Assembly: GCA_963921425.1 (NCBI GenBank)
Contig: OY992840.1
Span: forward strand, 15,106,621-15,170,620
Reading direction: 5' to 3'
DNA from: Dryas octopetala
Taxonomy: Eukaryota > Streptophyta > Magnoliopsida > Rosales > Rosaceae
Length of the DNA stretch: 64,000 bases
A model generated the notes under the pieces. The model made no database searches. It was not told the origin of the DNA and saw only the letters and a list, made by a program, of their open reading frames with translations. Position 1 is the stretch's first letter. Every line of letters begins with the position of its first letter. The position numbers and the translations under genes were made by a program. Positions 24,901 to 35,092 of the stretch are shown here, piece after piece.

Positions 24901-26676
24901 TAATTTTATACAATTTCTAAAAGAATATAGTTCACATTCTTTACATAATCATTTTGGCACTTACATATATAAATACACAGTCAAACAAGTGAACGAAACA
25001 ATGAATAACTTATATTTAGGTAGCAAAGATGTTCACAACTTGAAAATAGGGCAGTCAGATTCAATATAGACTTGCAATGGGTGTTTGCTAGTAACAAGAA
25101 CAGATTATTAACCAGCAAACCTTTTCTGTCAAGATTAAAATATACTTTTTGTGGTTGGAAACACTTCTTTACAAACAATCCAGTTCCTGCATACTTTGAA
25201 TCTGAAAGGGACCACCAAACACGATAATTTCCAAAGGGTGGACTTGATAGGGCACGCATCATTATCTGCATAATTTGAATAAGGAAAAAGAAAACCAACA
25301 TATACATTAGTAGTAATCATAGTTTTGAGCCTCGTTGCATGAGAATGACCAAACTTACAAGTGGAAAACTTAAATATGTGAAGAGTATGGAATGAAGGGA
25401 TGGTGAATTCAACTCAATTGATGAAGCTTAGTAGTATGAGAACCACTTAGTAGTATGCTACCCTGTGAAAACCAACAACTCTCAAGAGAACAAACTCCTT
25501 GGCGTAGAACTTGCACGAAAGGTATAAAACACACTTACACTAATCAGCAACTCAAAGCTATCTAGAGTACTAATTGGGTAAAGTATTAATTTTTTGTGGT
25601 GTCATCATATAAAGTTATATGCTTTGAGCATGACAATGATCAAGATAGGAATGGAACAGTTCAACAGGCACAATGGCAAACTCCCACCTAAAGAACTTAA
25701 TTCATAAAAGTATCACAAGTGTAAACCTGCTTTTCTTCACGTGATGAGCTATTGTCATCTTTCAACTCTCCTGGGTTTTTAGGTGCACCCTTTGAACCAG
25801 CAGCCGGCATCCTTACTTCCTAATATTAATTTGCAGTTAGAAGGTTCTTGCACATACAATTTCCACGGTGATTGCTTTTAGAATCAATATTTAGCAAAGA
25901 AAAGAATATGAACGAAAATATAGACAGAAAAAACAAACTAAAGTAAAGAAGTCCACTAACATGCTTGAGTTGCTTGAGTTTGACTCAGAAATTAGATCAC
26001 GATAATTACAAAATATACATCTAGGAATACATATGATTTGGTCTACAAAATATAAACTAAAAGCACCAATCTTTCAATCCACCTTATTCCTCCTTCAATG
26101 AAAAGAATAAAAATGACATGATAAAGTCCACAAACGACCCTAATAAAATCTTATGAACTAAAACATAAACAGAATGACTTAAACCTTTAAACCTAAAAGA
26201 AAAACAAATTACCAACTGTGACCCTTACTGCTACAAGTTCATCAAATTCCCAAAAGCCCAGCTACAAAACTTCCCCTACATCCCAAAACATAAAAAAGAC
26301 CCAAACATCAAGTACCCATATCTCATTACACCAAAAATAAACGAAACACCATACACAGTTGCCATCACACACATCCATCAATGCCTCTCAAACCCCCAAA
26401 CGAAAACAAGCCAAATTTTGAAGTGGGTACATATAACTAGAGAGAATGGTTCACCTGTATTGCAATGATATCGGGGTCAAAGCTGGTGATGAACTTAGTG
26501 AACTCAGGCCAGTTGTTCTTAACCCGAAGAAGAAAGCTGTTGGCATTCCACGTTACAAACTTGAGTGGCTCTTTCTTGGTGTCCTCCCCCGATATTTCTC
26601 CATTTTCTGGAGATGATGAAAGAGCCAGTTTCTTGGCAGAGCCATCTTTCTCCACTGGTTGAAAGAACCGTTTCAT
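21990..26676 (-). CDS. APE1L: AP endonuclease, APE1-like (exonuclease III family)
   Basis: A 356-residue apurinic/apyrimidinic endonuclease of the base-excision repair pathway, also expected to clean 3' blocked ends after DNA demethylation by glycosylases of the DEMETER/ROS1 type. Nine exons: 26676-26455, 25819-25727, 25265-25121, 24686-24485, 24169-24091, 23528-23467, 22904-22818, 22603-22500, 22066-21990; total 1071 coding bases. Metal-binding Glu is E75 (QEVRMP), the active-site block is GDLN (D217, N219), and the catalytic Asp-His pair is D337-H338 (GSDHCP). Length and the MKRFF start match Arabidopsis APE1L (At3g48425). The intron after exon 4 seems to use a GC donor (TTAG/GCGAGT); a GT site nearby would break the conserved NVSHE reading. 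It sits beside REF6, as in Arabidopsis. Confidence 0.95.
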
Positions 26677-26748
26677 CGTCTCCCAACAGTGTTTGCTAAG
26701 CTCTGAGCTCTAACAGTGTTTGTTCCCCCATTAAAGTCCCAGTCCTCG

Positions 26749-26756
26749 TTTATATA
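26749..26756 (-). promoter_or_regulatory. Possible TATA box of APE1L
   Basis: TATATAAA on the minus strand, about 73 bases before the APE1L start codon. With a usual 30-base spacing, transcription would start near 26,720, leaving a short leader. Confidence 0.4.
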
Positions 26757-28645
26757 TTTTTTCGGTAAATAAATACACCGAAATATCGTTACAGCGTAGA
26801 GAATTTTTTCAATATGACCCTAAGGCCATGTGAAATGTATATCCATCGTAGACCTTTGAATGAAATAGTTTAATAGTTGGTACTTTTGAATGAAATAGTT
26901 TGAAACTATTAAGAAATTTACAAATGACAAAATTTAAAATGATATGATTTAAAATTTTATAATATGTATATTCTTTTGTTTAGATAACTTGTCAATATAA
27001 TGGAATTTATAGTAATTTTTTTTTTTCGACGCCTCGATTATAAAAGAGTGATAGTAATTGTGGCAACAATAAAAATGATATTTATGGTAAGTTGACGATA
27101 GTAATAAGGGTGATGACCCATGGACAGTGGGAGAAATGGTGGCGGCAAAATTTGAAGTGTTGGCGGTGGCTATGACGATGGTGGTGATGATTTTGGTGGT
27201 GGCGGTGGTATAGCGGCAGCATGGTGGTAGTGATGAATTTGGTGGTATAGCGGCAGCATGGTGGTAGTGATGGTGGTATTGTGATTAATTGGCAAGGTGA
27301 TGAGTGGACACAACTTATTTTTCTTTTGTAAAAATTAGAATTTTGAAAATTACATCGTGAAATTTAAAGTTAAAATTTACAGCGCTCAAATTCCAAATTT
27401 TTTTCCATATAGAATTTACAAAATTCTATTTATATGCTGAGTTTTGTTTAAATTTCAAGTTTTTTTTCTCCATCCAAACACATCAAAGTCTCATGTACAA
27501 TTATTAATATATAATTATATAAATATATAAATATCCAATCCTAAAATTTTACCCTTAATTATTATACACATGCATGTTATTATAATTTAAGTGGATTGCT
27601 AACACAAAATGAAGAGAAATTTTTTAATAAGGCTATATGATTGAGAAATTTTTAAATAGGATTGTCTAATCACGCATATGGTACAATCACCCAGTAATAT
27701 ATCATTGGATGTCGCACCATACACCCTGTTGAAAAATTTCTTCAACAGGTTTGTGTGAAGTTTTTGGGGAAAAAACCATGATCTTGCTAATGCCTTGTAA
27801 ATGGAAGGTGGTGCTGCAATCTATTTCCCATTAAAAGAAGGCTATGCAATTTTGATTTTCCTGTAGAAGAATGATTTATTTGCTGTTAATGAGCAAATTC
27901 TTATGAGCATGATCTATATATAGGATTCTCTTCAAGTGCATGGTGAAGAGTATAATATTATTCCTTGGATGGTGATTAGGTTTGAGTTTAGATATTTGAA
28001 AATGTACGTGGTATATAGATATTCCTGTTAAAGTACAAACTGGCTATTCACAAGCAGACTAAGTTCTCATTGTTGATCTCTGGATGATGAATTATATTAT
28101 GAGGGATTGAAGGGGTTCTATTTCCAAGGCAAGCTTTTGAATCATAATCTATGAATCTCTTTCGTACTGGATTTATGTCTATCACAACAGGTTATTGTGT
28201 GACAAATCTCCATATATAGCCTTTGCACTATAGTATATATCTCAAGAAGACATAGATTCCCATTTGAAGTAGAAAATAGCAGAGGATCCAGGTTTTGTGT
28301 GCAAATTGCAACGGCACCAACTTGTTCTTCATAGCCTCTTTTCTGGCTAGAAGGCTCATGCTGCAGTAGGGTAGACTAGGGTGTTTGATGACTTGTGCAT
28401 AAAATGAAGTCGATGAGATCGAAATGGTCTACTATTCTAGAAATTACCATGCATTTACAAGACATGTGCTAGGCATTTGGAAACAGTGGGCATAGCTTTT
28501 CCAATTTCAATCAAACGTTTAAATGCTATGTTACAGCTAAAAAATATGAAACTTATGAATGATATATGTTAATCTACATTTATTAAATAAAAGTTAAGCA
28601 ATTCTGAAGAATTAAGTTTTTCACAATATAATTTAGCCATTCATC
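26757..28645. other. Intergenic region with short repeats
   Basis: No gene was recognised. It holds a 17-base direct repeat (TTTGAATGAAATAGTTT near 26,856-26,902), a GGT-rich minisatellite (27,130-27,290) and a 10-base stem near 27,728-27,751 (CCTGTTGAA against TTCAACAGG). The stretch 27,780-28,500 is a little richer in G/C and has short open frames, but I could not match it to a family. Confidence 0.35.
27130..27290. repeat. GGT/GGC-rich minisatellite
   Basis: Trinucleotide-like GGTGGT/GGCGGT sequence. A unit of about 36 bases containing GGTGGTATAGCGGCAGCATG occurs twice in a row (near 27,205 and 27,240). Confidence 0.75.
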
Positions 28646-28879
28646 GTTTTCTATTCGAACCATGTTTCACATGTCTTTGACACTTTGTCATCACCCTAAT
28701 AACAAACAAGACAGCAGATGAGGCCAACAATCTTGCATCACCCAAATTTGAAGAAACTATTCCTAGTTTTCTATTCGAACCATATTTCACATGTGTTTGT
28801 CATCACCCTGATACCAAACAAGACAGCAGATAAGGCCAACAGTCTTGCATCACCCAAATTTGAAGAAACTAATAGAGAG
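28646..28879. repeat. 120-bp tandem duplication
   Basis: Two head-to-tail copies, 28,646-28,765 and 28,766-about 28,879. Both begin GTTTTCTATTCGAACCAT and end in a shared CCCAAATTTGAAGAAACT. The second copy lacks about eight bases and carries several substitutions. It joins directly to the psbY fragment. Confidence 0.85.
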
Positions 28880-28889
28880 GATCCCATCC

Positions 28890-29111
28890 TATTAGTTTGA
28901 TTCACAGCAGGTTGAAGAATGTTGTAGAGCACCCAAAGAAGTGCAGGAGTGACCACAAACCACAAAAGTAAACCCTGGTGTTTGATTCACTTGATGCTTC
29001 ACCAATCATTGCAACCTCACTTGCTGATGCATTTGGCACAAGGAAAAAGCTTGATGCAGCCAGGCCACCAAGACCAAGTCCCATAATGACTAGCTCCTTT
29101 CTCAGTTCGCA
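28890..29111 (-). pseudogene. psbY: psbY pseudogene fragment
   Basis: Remnant of the nuclear gene for PsbY, a small photosystem II thylakoid protein whose precursor carries two similar membrane peptides. Read on the minus strand from 29,111, one frame gives LGLGGLAASSFF plus an Ala-Ser-Glu segment down to SNTR, corresponding to the lumenal targeting part before the second peptide. From about 28,983 the match continues in another frame with VVTPALLWVLYNILQP, the diagnostic PsbY membrane segment. One missing base in a run of G explains the shift. Transit peptide and first repeat are absent: a stop lies just upstream of the fragment. Likely a non-functional, 5'-truncated copy. Its left edge on the minus strand coincides with the start of the kelch-module duplication. 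Confidence 0.8.
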
Positions 29112-29481
29112 CTAATTACTAACCATATGCACAATCATTTGTATGCATATGAAGGAAGCATGCATTCTTTTCATCTTTAAGGTACAAAATAAGCCCCTTC
29201 TTCATAGGAGTATGAATGTAAAACAACTATCACTTTTATAAAAACTTAAAAATAGGAGTGTATGCACATTAGAACAAGATTGTTAATCAAAAAGTGCAAT
29301 ATATGAATCTCATTCTAAACTCAACAAATCCCATACTCTATAATTTTATCAAAGCAGGCCAATAAATCCATTCAAACTACTAAGCATGCAAAATGCATAA
29401 TGCTTCTCACTGTCAGCCCAAACAAATAAATTAGAGTCCGGCCAGAAACGTATAAACTAAGCCTAAACCTCCACTACTACA

Positions 29482-29582
29482 TCAAGCTCTGGACTTGCGA
29501 CGAAGATGCTTCTTGAGCTTCCTATACGTACTTATGCTTGTTCAGTTTCTTCTTCCTCTTCTTCTTAACATCAGCCCAAAAA
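29482..29582 (-). pseudogene. mS38/COX24-like basic exon, copy 1 (broken)
   Basis: After an acceptor (TTTTTCAG) the minus strand reads FWADVKKKRKKK then NKHKY, followed at once by a stop. Compared with the copy at 32,519-32,612, four extra bases (CGTA) break the frame; beyond them another frame continues the same basic tail. The Lys/Arg-rich HKYRKL.KRLRRK pattern is typical of the C-terminal domain of mitochondrial small-subunit protein mS38 (AURKAIP1/COX24, DUF1713). Identification is by pattern only. Confidence 0.45.
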
Positions 29583-29689
29583 CTGAAAAACAAAAGAACA
29601 GAAGATCACTTCCAAAAATGTGTCGGACTCTTGGTTACTTACTAGGAAAAAAAAAACATAAAAGTAGTTAACAGACCATGAACGCCTTG

Positions 29690-29791
29690 TATAAAATCAT
29701 TGTTATAAGAAACACTTGATCAACCGCATCTTCAGAGTTCACCATCGCTGTTGTCCTTGCCAGCTGGTTGAGTTGATCCACGTCTTCCCCT
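29690..29791 (-). other. Possible exon upstream of mS38-like copy 1
   Basis: Minus-strand stretch between an acceptor-like TTTTAG and a possible donor, coding GEDVDQLNQL...NSEDAVDQ. The equivalent at about 32,742-32,821 is similar (QQLN...NSEDAVDE). Conservation of both suggests an exon or a UTR belonging with the basic exon or the kelch ORF. I do not recognise it. Confidence 0.25.
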
Positions 29792-29886
29792 AAAAGTACA
29801 ACTTTACCATTAAGATTGAAAGGAAAGCAAAGAACAAGATTTAATAGTTGCATTAAAAGTGTTCCAAGAGACCAAAAAAGATTTTC

Positions 29887-30849
29887 TTACATTACAATTG
29901 CAGAAGAAATTTTTGGAGAACGAGCAAATTCCAGAGTGTAGCTTTTCGTAAAAAGCAGATTTGCACTGAGTTCTGGAATGCCTTCCCTTGGGGTTGACAG
30001 TTTGAAAATCCCCATGCAAACCTCTACGTGTTGCTTTCTCCGTTCAGAAGAACCACCAAGCAATATGCAGATATGGCCCTTGTCATCTATAGGGGTAATT
30101 AAGATTGGCTCCCAAAATCTATCCCCCATATTGTCAAGGTCTAAGAGCATCTGCTTGTGCTTAGGTATCCCATTCTCATCGACCTTGCAAGCAACAAGGG
30201 CTAGGGAATCATCAAGAGAGATTCCAATCAGATGTTCTTCGAATGGTACAAAACCACAACCAGCAAGACCAAGAATGTTCGATGCAGCCTCCCATGTTTC
30301 TTCCGTAGTGTCAAACATGTAGGTGTTTAGCCCAGGATAAATGAAAAAAACAATCTTGTTGCCCCAAGAATAATGATAAACATCATAATTACGATAATCC
30401 CTAAAACCATAAGGGGATGGTGGATTCGGTAGAACCTTCCACACTTTGGTGACAGAATTATACACTTCAAAAAGCGCGGGCCTATGTTCTTCCACGTAGC
30501 CATAAAGAGATGTGGATAGAACATACACTTTGTCCTCAAGGGTGACAACAATGGGATCAATTTTGAGCCCATACATACTTGGAAACTGAGTTGGGGATAT
30601 GATGATAGATTGTCCATGTTCATCTGGATGATCACAGGAATACATTTTCAAGTTTGCTGCACCCCCGAGCATATACAACTTGTTATCACAAGTCATAAAC
30701 CCTAGTCCATTAGGTAGTCCTTCTGGATAATCGTAGTTGTCCAGCCTCGAAAGACCCGAAGACCCTTTTTTTAGTACATCAAGGGCCTCAAGACAATACA
30801 GACTCTTATCAGTCTGTAAATAAATTAAACAAGAACAATCCTCTTCCAT
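29887..30849 (-). CDS. Kelch-like beta-propeller protein, copy 1
   Basis: Single-exon ORF of 320 residues. It has kelch-type blades: KLYMLGG, KVYVLST, a VWKVLPNPP segment and TYMFDTTEETWEAA, matching the hydrophobic-Gly-Gly ... Tyr ... Trp pattern of F-box/kelch proteins. I see no F-box, and about four or five blades are readable. The start is the first ATG after an in-frame low-complexity leader; an upstream ATG (30,921) would add 24 mostly Phe/Leu residues and is less likely. A tandem paralogue lies at 32,873-34,012. Function unknown; members usually act as protein-interaction platforms. Whether it is expressed cannot be seen. Confidence 0.7.
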   Translation of the reverse strand: MEEDCSCLIYLQTDKSLYCLEALDVLKKGSSGLSRLDNYDYPEGLPNGLGFMTCDNKLYMLGGAANLKMYSCDHPDEHGQSIIISPTQFPSMYGLKIDPIVVTLEDKVYVLSTSLYGYVEEHRPALFEVYNSVTKVWKVLPNPPSPYGFRDYRNYDVYHYSWGNKIVFFIYPGLNTYMFDTTEETWEAASNILGLAGCGFVPFEEHLIGISLDDSLALVACKVDENGIPKHKQMLLDLDNMGDRFWEPILITPIDDKGHICILLGGSSERRKQHVEVCMGIFKLSTPREGIPELSANLLFTKSYTLEFARSPKISSAIVM

Positions 30850-32518
30850 TCTCTGTGGATCAAAGGTAAAAGTACTCAAAAGGAAAAAAAAAAATTTAAT
30901 TTTGCAAGAGCAAGTACTCAAAGTAAAGAAAAGGAGAAATTGCGATTGCTAAGAATTTGAAATCAACGCATATTGGGCTAACTAAGCACGCAATTCCAAG
31001 AATACAGTCATATTTTCATGCTTGGTCCAAAAATTTCAACAGACACGAAAAAGGGAAATTTTCCTGAAATCTTAAGCAAGCTTACCTGTAGATCAGAAAC
31101 AAAGAAATCCAACGCGGAGATGAGACCAAAATAAAGAGAATTGAGAGATCGAGGCGTGTTTGGCCCTGTTTTTTGAAAGGTTTTCTTGAAGAAGCACATA
31201 TATATTTTTATAAAAATTCTAAATGATTCATATAAAAATACTTAAAAGCTTGACTCAAAAAATCCTTTAAAAATATTTTTATTTATTTTGTCAAAAACTA
31301 CCAAAAGCACTTTTATTAATTTAAAAGTGTTTTCGACAATTCTAAAAGTAATTATAATGGCAGAAGAAAATGCTGCAGTAGGGTTTTTTTGGTCTGACGA
31401 GATACTTATCTGTTTTTTTTTTCTTGGGAGTTTTAAATGTTTTATATTTTGTTTTTTCAGGTGGCTTTTTCCTTTTTGTTTTGTCTCTGTCTTTTCTTTG
31501 TAATTAGCCCTCGTGGCTCCTGTTTTGATTAATGAAAGGGAGAAGCGTTTGTCTAACAAAAAAAAAAGGGAGTAGCGTATTCTATTGCGCATGTGTCAAC
31601 ATTGTCAAATGTTATCGTTGTTGCAAATTGCTCTAAAATTAGTTCATGTGTGATAGAAAGCTTTAATTGTTTTTTAAATGTAGATGTAGCCATGTAGGCT
31701 AGGATTCTTAATAAAGAAAATAGTTTGTGAAGGGATATCGCTGTTGTGGCAATGGCAGTCCTGCTAAGTGAAGTGGAATATTTGGAATTTATAGGAGGCT
31801 TGAAGGAAGTGGAAGTGAAGCTTTTAGGTAGGTCTTTGCGGGAGTGAAGGGATATCGCTGTTGTGGTTGGTTTACAAGTGTTCATATTTTTAGACTTAAT
31901 GGTGAAGCCCCGCCCCAACTCGAAGAAAATCAGGGATGGGGTGGGAATGGGGAAAATTTCATTCCCCAACTGACCGTTAGAGAACATGAAAATTAGCACT
32001 TATTTTCACTGTCGGCAACATTGAAGCATGAAAATTGTGGGCAAGTATATGTGCATATGGTTAACAATGTAGCACTTACTAACTATATGCACAATCATCT
32101 GTATACATATGAAGAAAGTCTGCATTCTTCTCATCTTTAATGCACAAAATAAGGCCCTTCTTCATAGGAGTACGAATGTATGATGACTATCACTACTATA
32201 TAAATACAAGTGTATACACGTTATACACAATTATGCAAACCAAAAAAAAAATAGAAAGCACATATAATTAATAAAACAAGATTGTTTGTTAATCCAAAAG
32301 TGCAATGCATCTCATACTTTTTTCTTTTCTTTTTTTGTCCAAGCAATGAATCTCATTCTAAACCCAACAATTCTCTATAATTTAATCAAACGGCTGATAA
32401 ATCCATTCAAATTTCTAAGCAAAATGCATAATACTACTCACTGTTAGCCAAACAAATAAATTAGAGTTCAGAAACTTATAAGAACACAAAAAACTAAGCT
32501 TAAACCTCCACTAGCACA
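30850..32518. other. Region between kelch-like paralogues
   Basis: Contains the copy 1 5' region, including CTTACCTGTAGATC near 31,082 shared with copy 2 near 34,043, and unmatched DNA at about 31,250-32,040. A 22-base direct repeat (GAAGGGATATCGCTGTTGTGG) occurs at about 31,729 and 31,846. From about 32,070 similarity to 29,110 onward begins, marking the second duplication unit. No further gene was recognised. Confidence 0.4.
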
Positions 32519-32612
32519 TCAAGCTCTGGACTTGCAACGAAGACGATTCTTGAGCTTCCTATACTTATGCATGTTCATCTTCTTCTTCCTCTTCTTAACA
32601 TCAGCCCAAAAA
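32519..32612 (-). CDS. mS38/COX24-like basic C-terminal exon, copy 2
   Basis: Last exon of a gene whose earlier exons I could not join with confidence. After an acceptor (TTTTTCAG) it reads FWADVKKRKKK then MNMHKYRKLKNRL and ends in a stop. The pattern fits the C-terminal domain of mitochondrial ribosomal protein mS38 (COX24/AURKAIP1). It begins one base before the Phe codon, so the previous exon must end in phase 2. The exon near 32,742-32,821 may precede it. Copy 1 at 29,482-29,582 is broken, so only this copy could be functional. Confidence 0.45.
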
Positions 32613-32872
32613 CTGAAAAAGAAAAGAACATCACATTCAAAGAATGTATCGAAATCTTGGTTACTTACCAGGAAGAAAGAAAAAAACATTATGTAGTTAA
32701 CAAAGCATGAACGCTTTGTATGAATCATTGTTATAAGAAACACTTGCCTTCATCAACCGCATCTTCAGAGTTCACCAAAGTCGTTGTTCTCGTCAGGTTG
32801 AGTTGTTGCACGTCTTCTCCTAAAGTACAACTTTACCATTAAGATTGAAAGGAACAAGCACAGAAGTTTTTC

Positions 32873-34012
32873 TTAAATGACGACTGCAGATTGAATCCTC
32901 CTACGATTCACATCTGGGAAACCATATGATTCCCGATTAATGAATTCTGCAGATAGGAATGGATTCCCTTCTAAGTCGTACGAGAGGAATACTCGAAAAG
33001 TCGCTACTCGTACACACCCACCAAAAGTATTAAATCCAGAGTACACTAAGCACATAAGTCCATCGTCGTCCAAAGGCAAAATGAAGCTTGGATAGTATAT
33101 TTTTTGCAGAGGATCATCGAAAATCTTCGACAAATTGCATAGGATGGTATCACTGGTGGGTAGGCCAGTGTTGTCCACCTTATACACATCAAGTCTTTCC
33201 ATCCCATATGGCATGCCAATTAGATGTTGGTCATCAAACTTTACAAATCCGGAGACTGAAGGTTGGTCCAAGTCCACTGAGTTATTTGCACACGTCCATT
33301 CCTCTTTATGAGTGTCAAACAAATAGAAGGATTGAAACTGCCATAAGTGAACAAGCAGAAAGTGGCCCCAACTGCAGTACTCATATATGTGCCTATTTGC
33401 TGAACGATCATCTGAAAAAGAGGAATATGGGAAAGGTGGATTTGGGAGAATTTTCCATATCCCGTTATGCAGGACCTCGAAAAGAAATGGTGGTTGTTGT
33501 TGATTCGCAATCCCGTAATGCCTGGTGGACAACACATATGTTTTCCCCTCAAGATTGACCACAATGGGATCAATCTTGGGACCCAAAAAATTGGGAGTTT
33601 CAGATGGGTAGCAGTGGATGGATTCATCCTTGGGTTCACATACAAGAATACGTGTGTTACCCAAATCTGTATCATCCATCCTTTTCAGGCCATTGGCATC
33701 TACATAGCACCACCTACCCCCCAACAGATATAACTCTGAATTTAGTACAACTAGCCTCGAACCAAAGAGTGATATACTATCTATTGTTAAGGGAAAATTA
33801 TCCAAAAATTGAAACTCAGACTTATAACTTTCCAGTATTTTTCTTTTTATCTTCCTTTCCAGTAATTTACCGATATATAGACGGCATATTTTATCATCAA
33901 TCTGCAAGTATAAAAGACTGTCCTTGAGTGGTTGAGATGATTTACCCACACCCCCAAGCCCGGAGCTTGACTCCCCCCTCCTCCCAGACATAATAACATC
34001 ACGATTTTCCAT
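32873..34012 (-). CDS. Kelch-like beta-propeller protein, copy 2
   Basis: Single-exon ORF of 379 residues, paralogous to the 320-residue ORF at 29,887-30,849. Shared landmarks include LLYLQ near the start, ELYLLGG, a KIDPIVVNLEGK block, IWKILPNPPFPY, FYLFDTHKEEWTCA and FD..HLIGM, plus a similar end (IQSAVVI against ISSAIVM). The N-terminal 30 residues are Gly/Ser-rich and absent from copy 1. No F-box is seen. The frame is intact, which suggests selection or youth; protein divergence argues for selection. Function unknown. Confidence 0.7.
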   Translation of the reverse strand: MENRDVIMSGRRGESSSGLGGVGKSSQPLKDSLLYLQIDDKICRLYIGKLLERKIKRKILESYKSEFQFLDNFPLTIDSISLFGSRLVVLNSELYLLGGRWCYVDANGLKRMDDTDLGNTRILVCEPKDESIHCYPSETPNFLGPKIDPIVVNLEGKTYVLSTRHYGIANQQQPPFLFEVLHNGIWKILPNPPFPYSSFSDDRSANRHIYEYCSWGHFLLVHLWQFQSFYLFDTHKEEWTCANNSVDLDQPSVSGFVKFDDQHLIGMPYGMERLDVYKVDNTGLPTSDTILCNLSKIFDDPLQKIYYPSFILPLDDDGLMCLVYSGFNTFGGCVRVATFRVFLSYDLEGNPFLSAEFINRESYGFPDVNRRRIQSAVVI

Positions 34013-34254
34013 CGTAAATTTTCAGGCAATCTGAAGCAAGCTTACCTGTAGATCGAAAACAAAGACAACCGAGAGGCATGAAATGAGACCAAAATCAAGA
34101 CAACTGAGAAGCGATATGCGATTGAGAGAGCTAGTGTAGACCGATTGAAGAGTTAGGGTTGTGCAATCACTTAATTTTTATGTCATTTGATAAGTTGCTT
34201 TATTCATGAGCCACACTGTACTTCGTAGATGTGTGTGCAATCTTTAAAGAATAA

Positions 34255-34643
34255 TACTTGGGTCACAGGGTACCTCAAGATCACCTTATCTCTCTCTAAA
34301 TTCTAATTTCAGCAATATTAGTGCATAATCGGAACAGTTCATTTTTTAGATAACATAATAAAAATCATTTCTACAAAAAATTAAATCAATTGACAATCAT
34401 TTTGTTATATAACTATTGTCAATTAAATAAAAAAAATCAACGATTTGGTAAAAAAATTACTCTTTAATTAAAAAATATCTATTTTTTCTATTTAATTAAC
34501 AACAATTATATAATCAAACGATTTCCGATTGATTTGATTTTTTGTAAAGATGATTTTTAATATATTATCTAAAAAATAAACGGTTCCGAATATACACCGA
34601 CATTGCCGAAATCAGAATTTGAAGGGGTAAAATAACTCAAGTA
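34255..34643. mobile_element. MITE-like element, copy 2 of a two-copy family
   Basis: Related to 20,211-20,604 over its full length. Ends are TACTTGGGTCAC and, inverted, TACTTGAGTTA. Shared interior words include ATAATCGGAACAGTTCA on the left and AAACGATTTCCGATTGA on the right. It has the same fold-back design and no coding capacity. It lies between the kelch copy 2 promoter and the MRF gene. Confidence 0.75.
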
Positions 34644-35092
34644 TTGTTCATCTTTAAGTATGTGGTTTAAAGAAGCATAGAGTTCACGAGGCCGTTGGTA
34701 TCGTCTTCCATATGCTGCGTAAAGGCATTGTTCCTGAGGTTGTTGAAGAAGGGTCATACAAAGTATTATGCCTATAAACTTCAACATGACGGAATTAGAA
34801 ATAAAAAGTTAGTTATGGGCTTTAGTTGGGTTTGTCAGGCCAGGCCTTGTTGGGCATGAACAGGCCGGGCCTCATTGTGGTATCAGGGTTTCGGATTAGC
34901 AGGCCCAATGATGATGCCCAAATATCAAAGAGGAAAACAAGAAACTGTTTTCAGAAACGATACCAAACAAGCCCTAAATTATCCCATACACCATAACCCA
35001 TCCACCTTAAAAGAGTACTTTAAACAGTACAGAGAGAGCTCATGGGCAACAACAAACATGAGAGAGAAGCAATCTAAAAATACATGTTCTTC

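Larger units (their letters stand above)
29111..34130. repeat. Old tandem duplication of kelch + mS38-like module
   Basis: Unit 1 (about 29,111-31,180) and unit 2 (about 32,070-34,130) share order and orientation. Both show ACTATATGCACAATCAT-like left edges, a CTTCTTCATAGGAGTA stretch, the basic exon, the NSEDAVD exon, the kelch ORF and the CTTACCTGTAGATC leader. Non-coding parts are still alignable by eye, but the two kelch proteins have diverged strongly, so the event is old compared with the duplication at 49.9-64 kb. Confidence 0.75.

Noticed and set aside
28646-28957. Plus-strand frame with a TADKANSLAS stretch resembling retrotransposon RNase H
   Set aside because: Resemblance is short; no other polyprotein motif or LTR is nearby, and the minus strand gives the much stronger PsbY match.
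31082-31096. Conserved leader splice site in the kelch genes (CTTACCTGTAGATC)
   Set aside because: The donor-like sequence is shared by both copies, but in copy 2 the apparent acceptor is only about 15 bases away, so no sensible intron could be built.
29887-34012. Calling the kelch-like ORFs F-box proteins
   Set aside because: No F-box is visible at either N-terminus, so only the propeller part is claimed.
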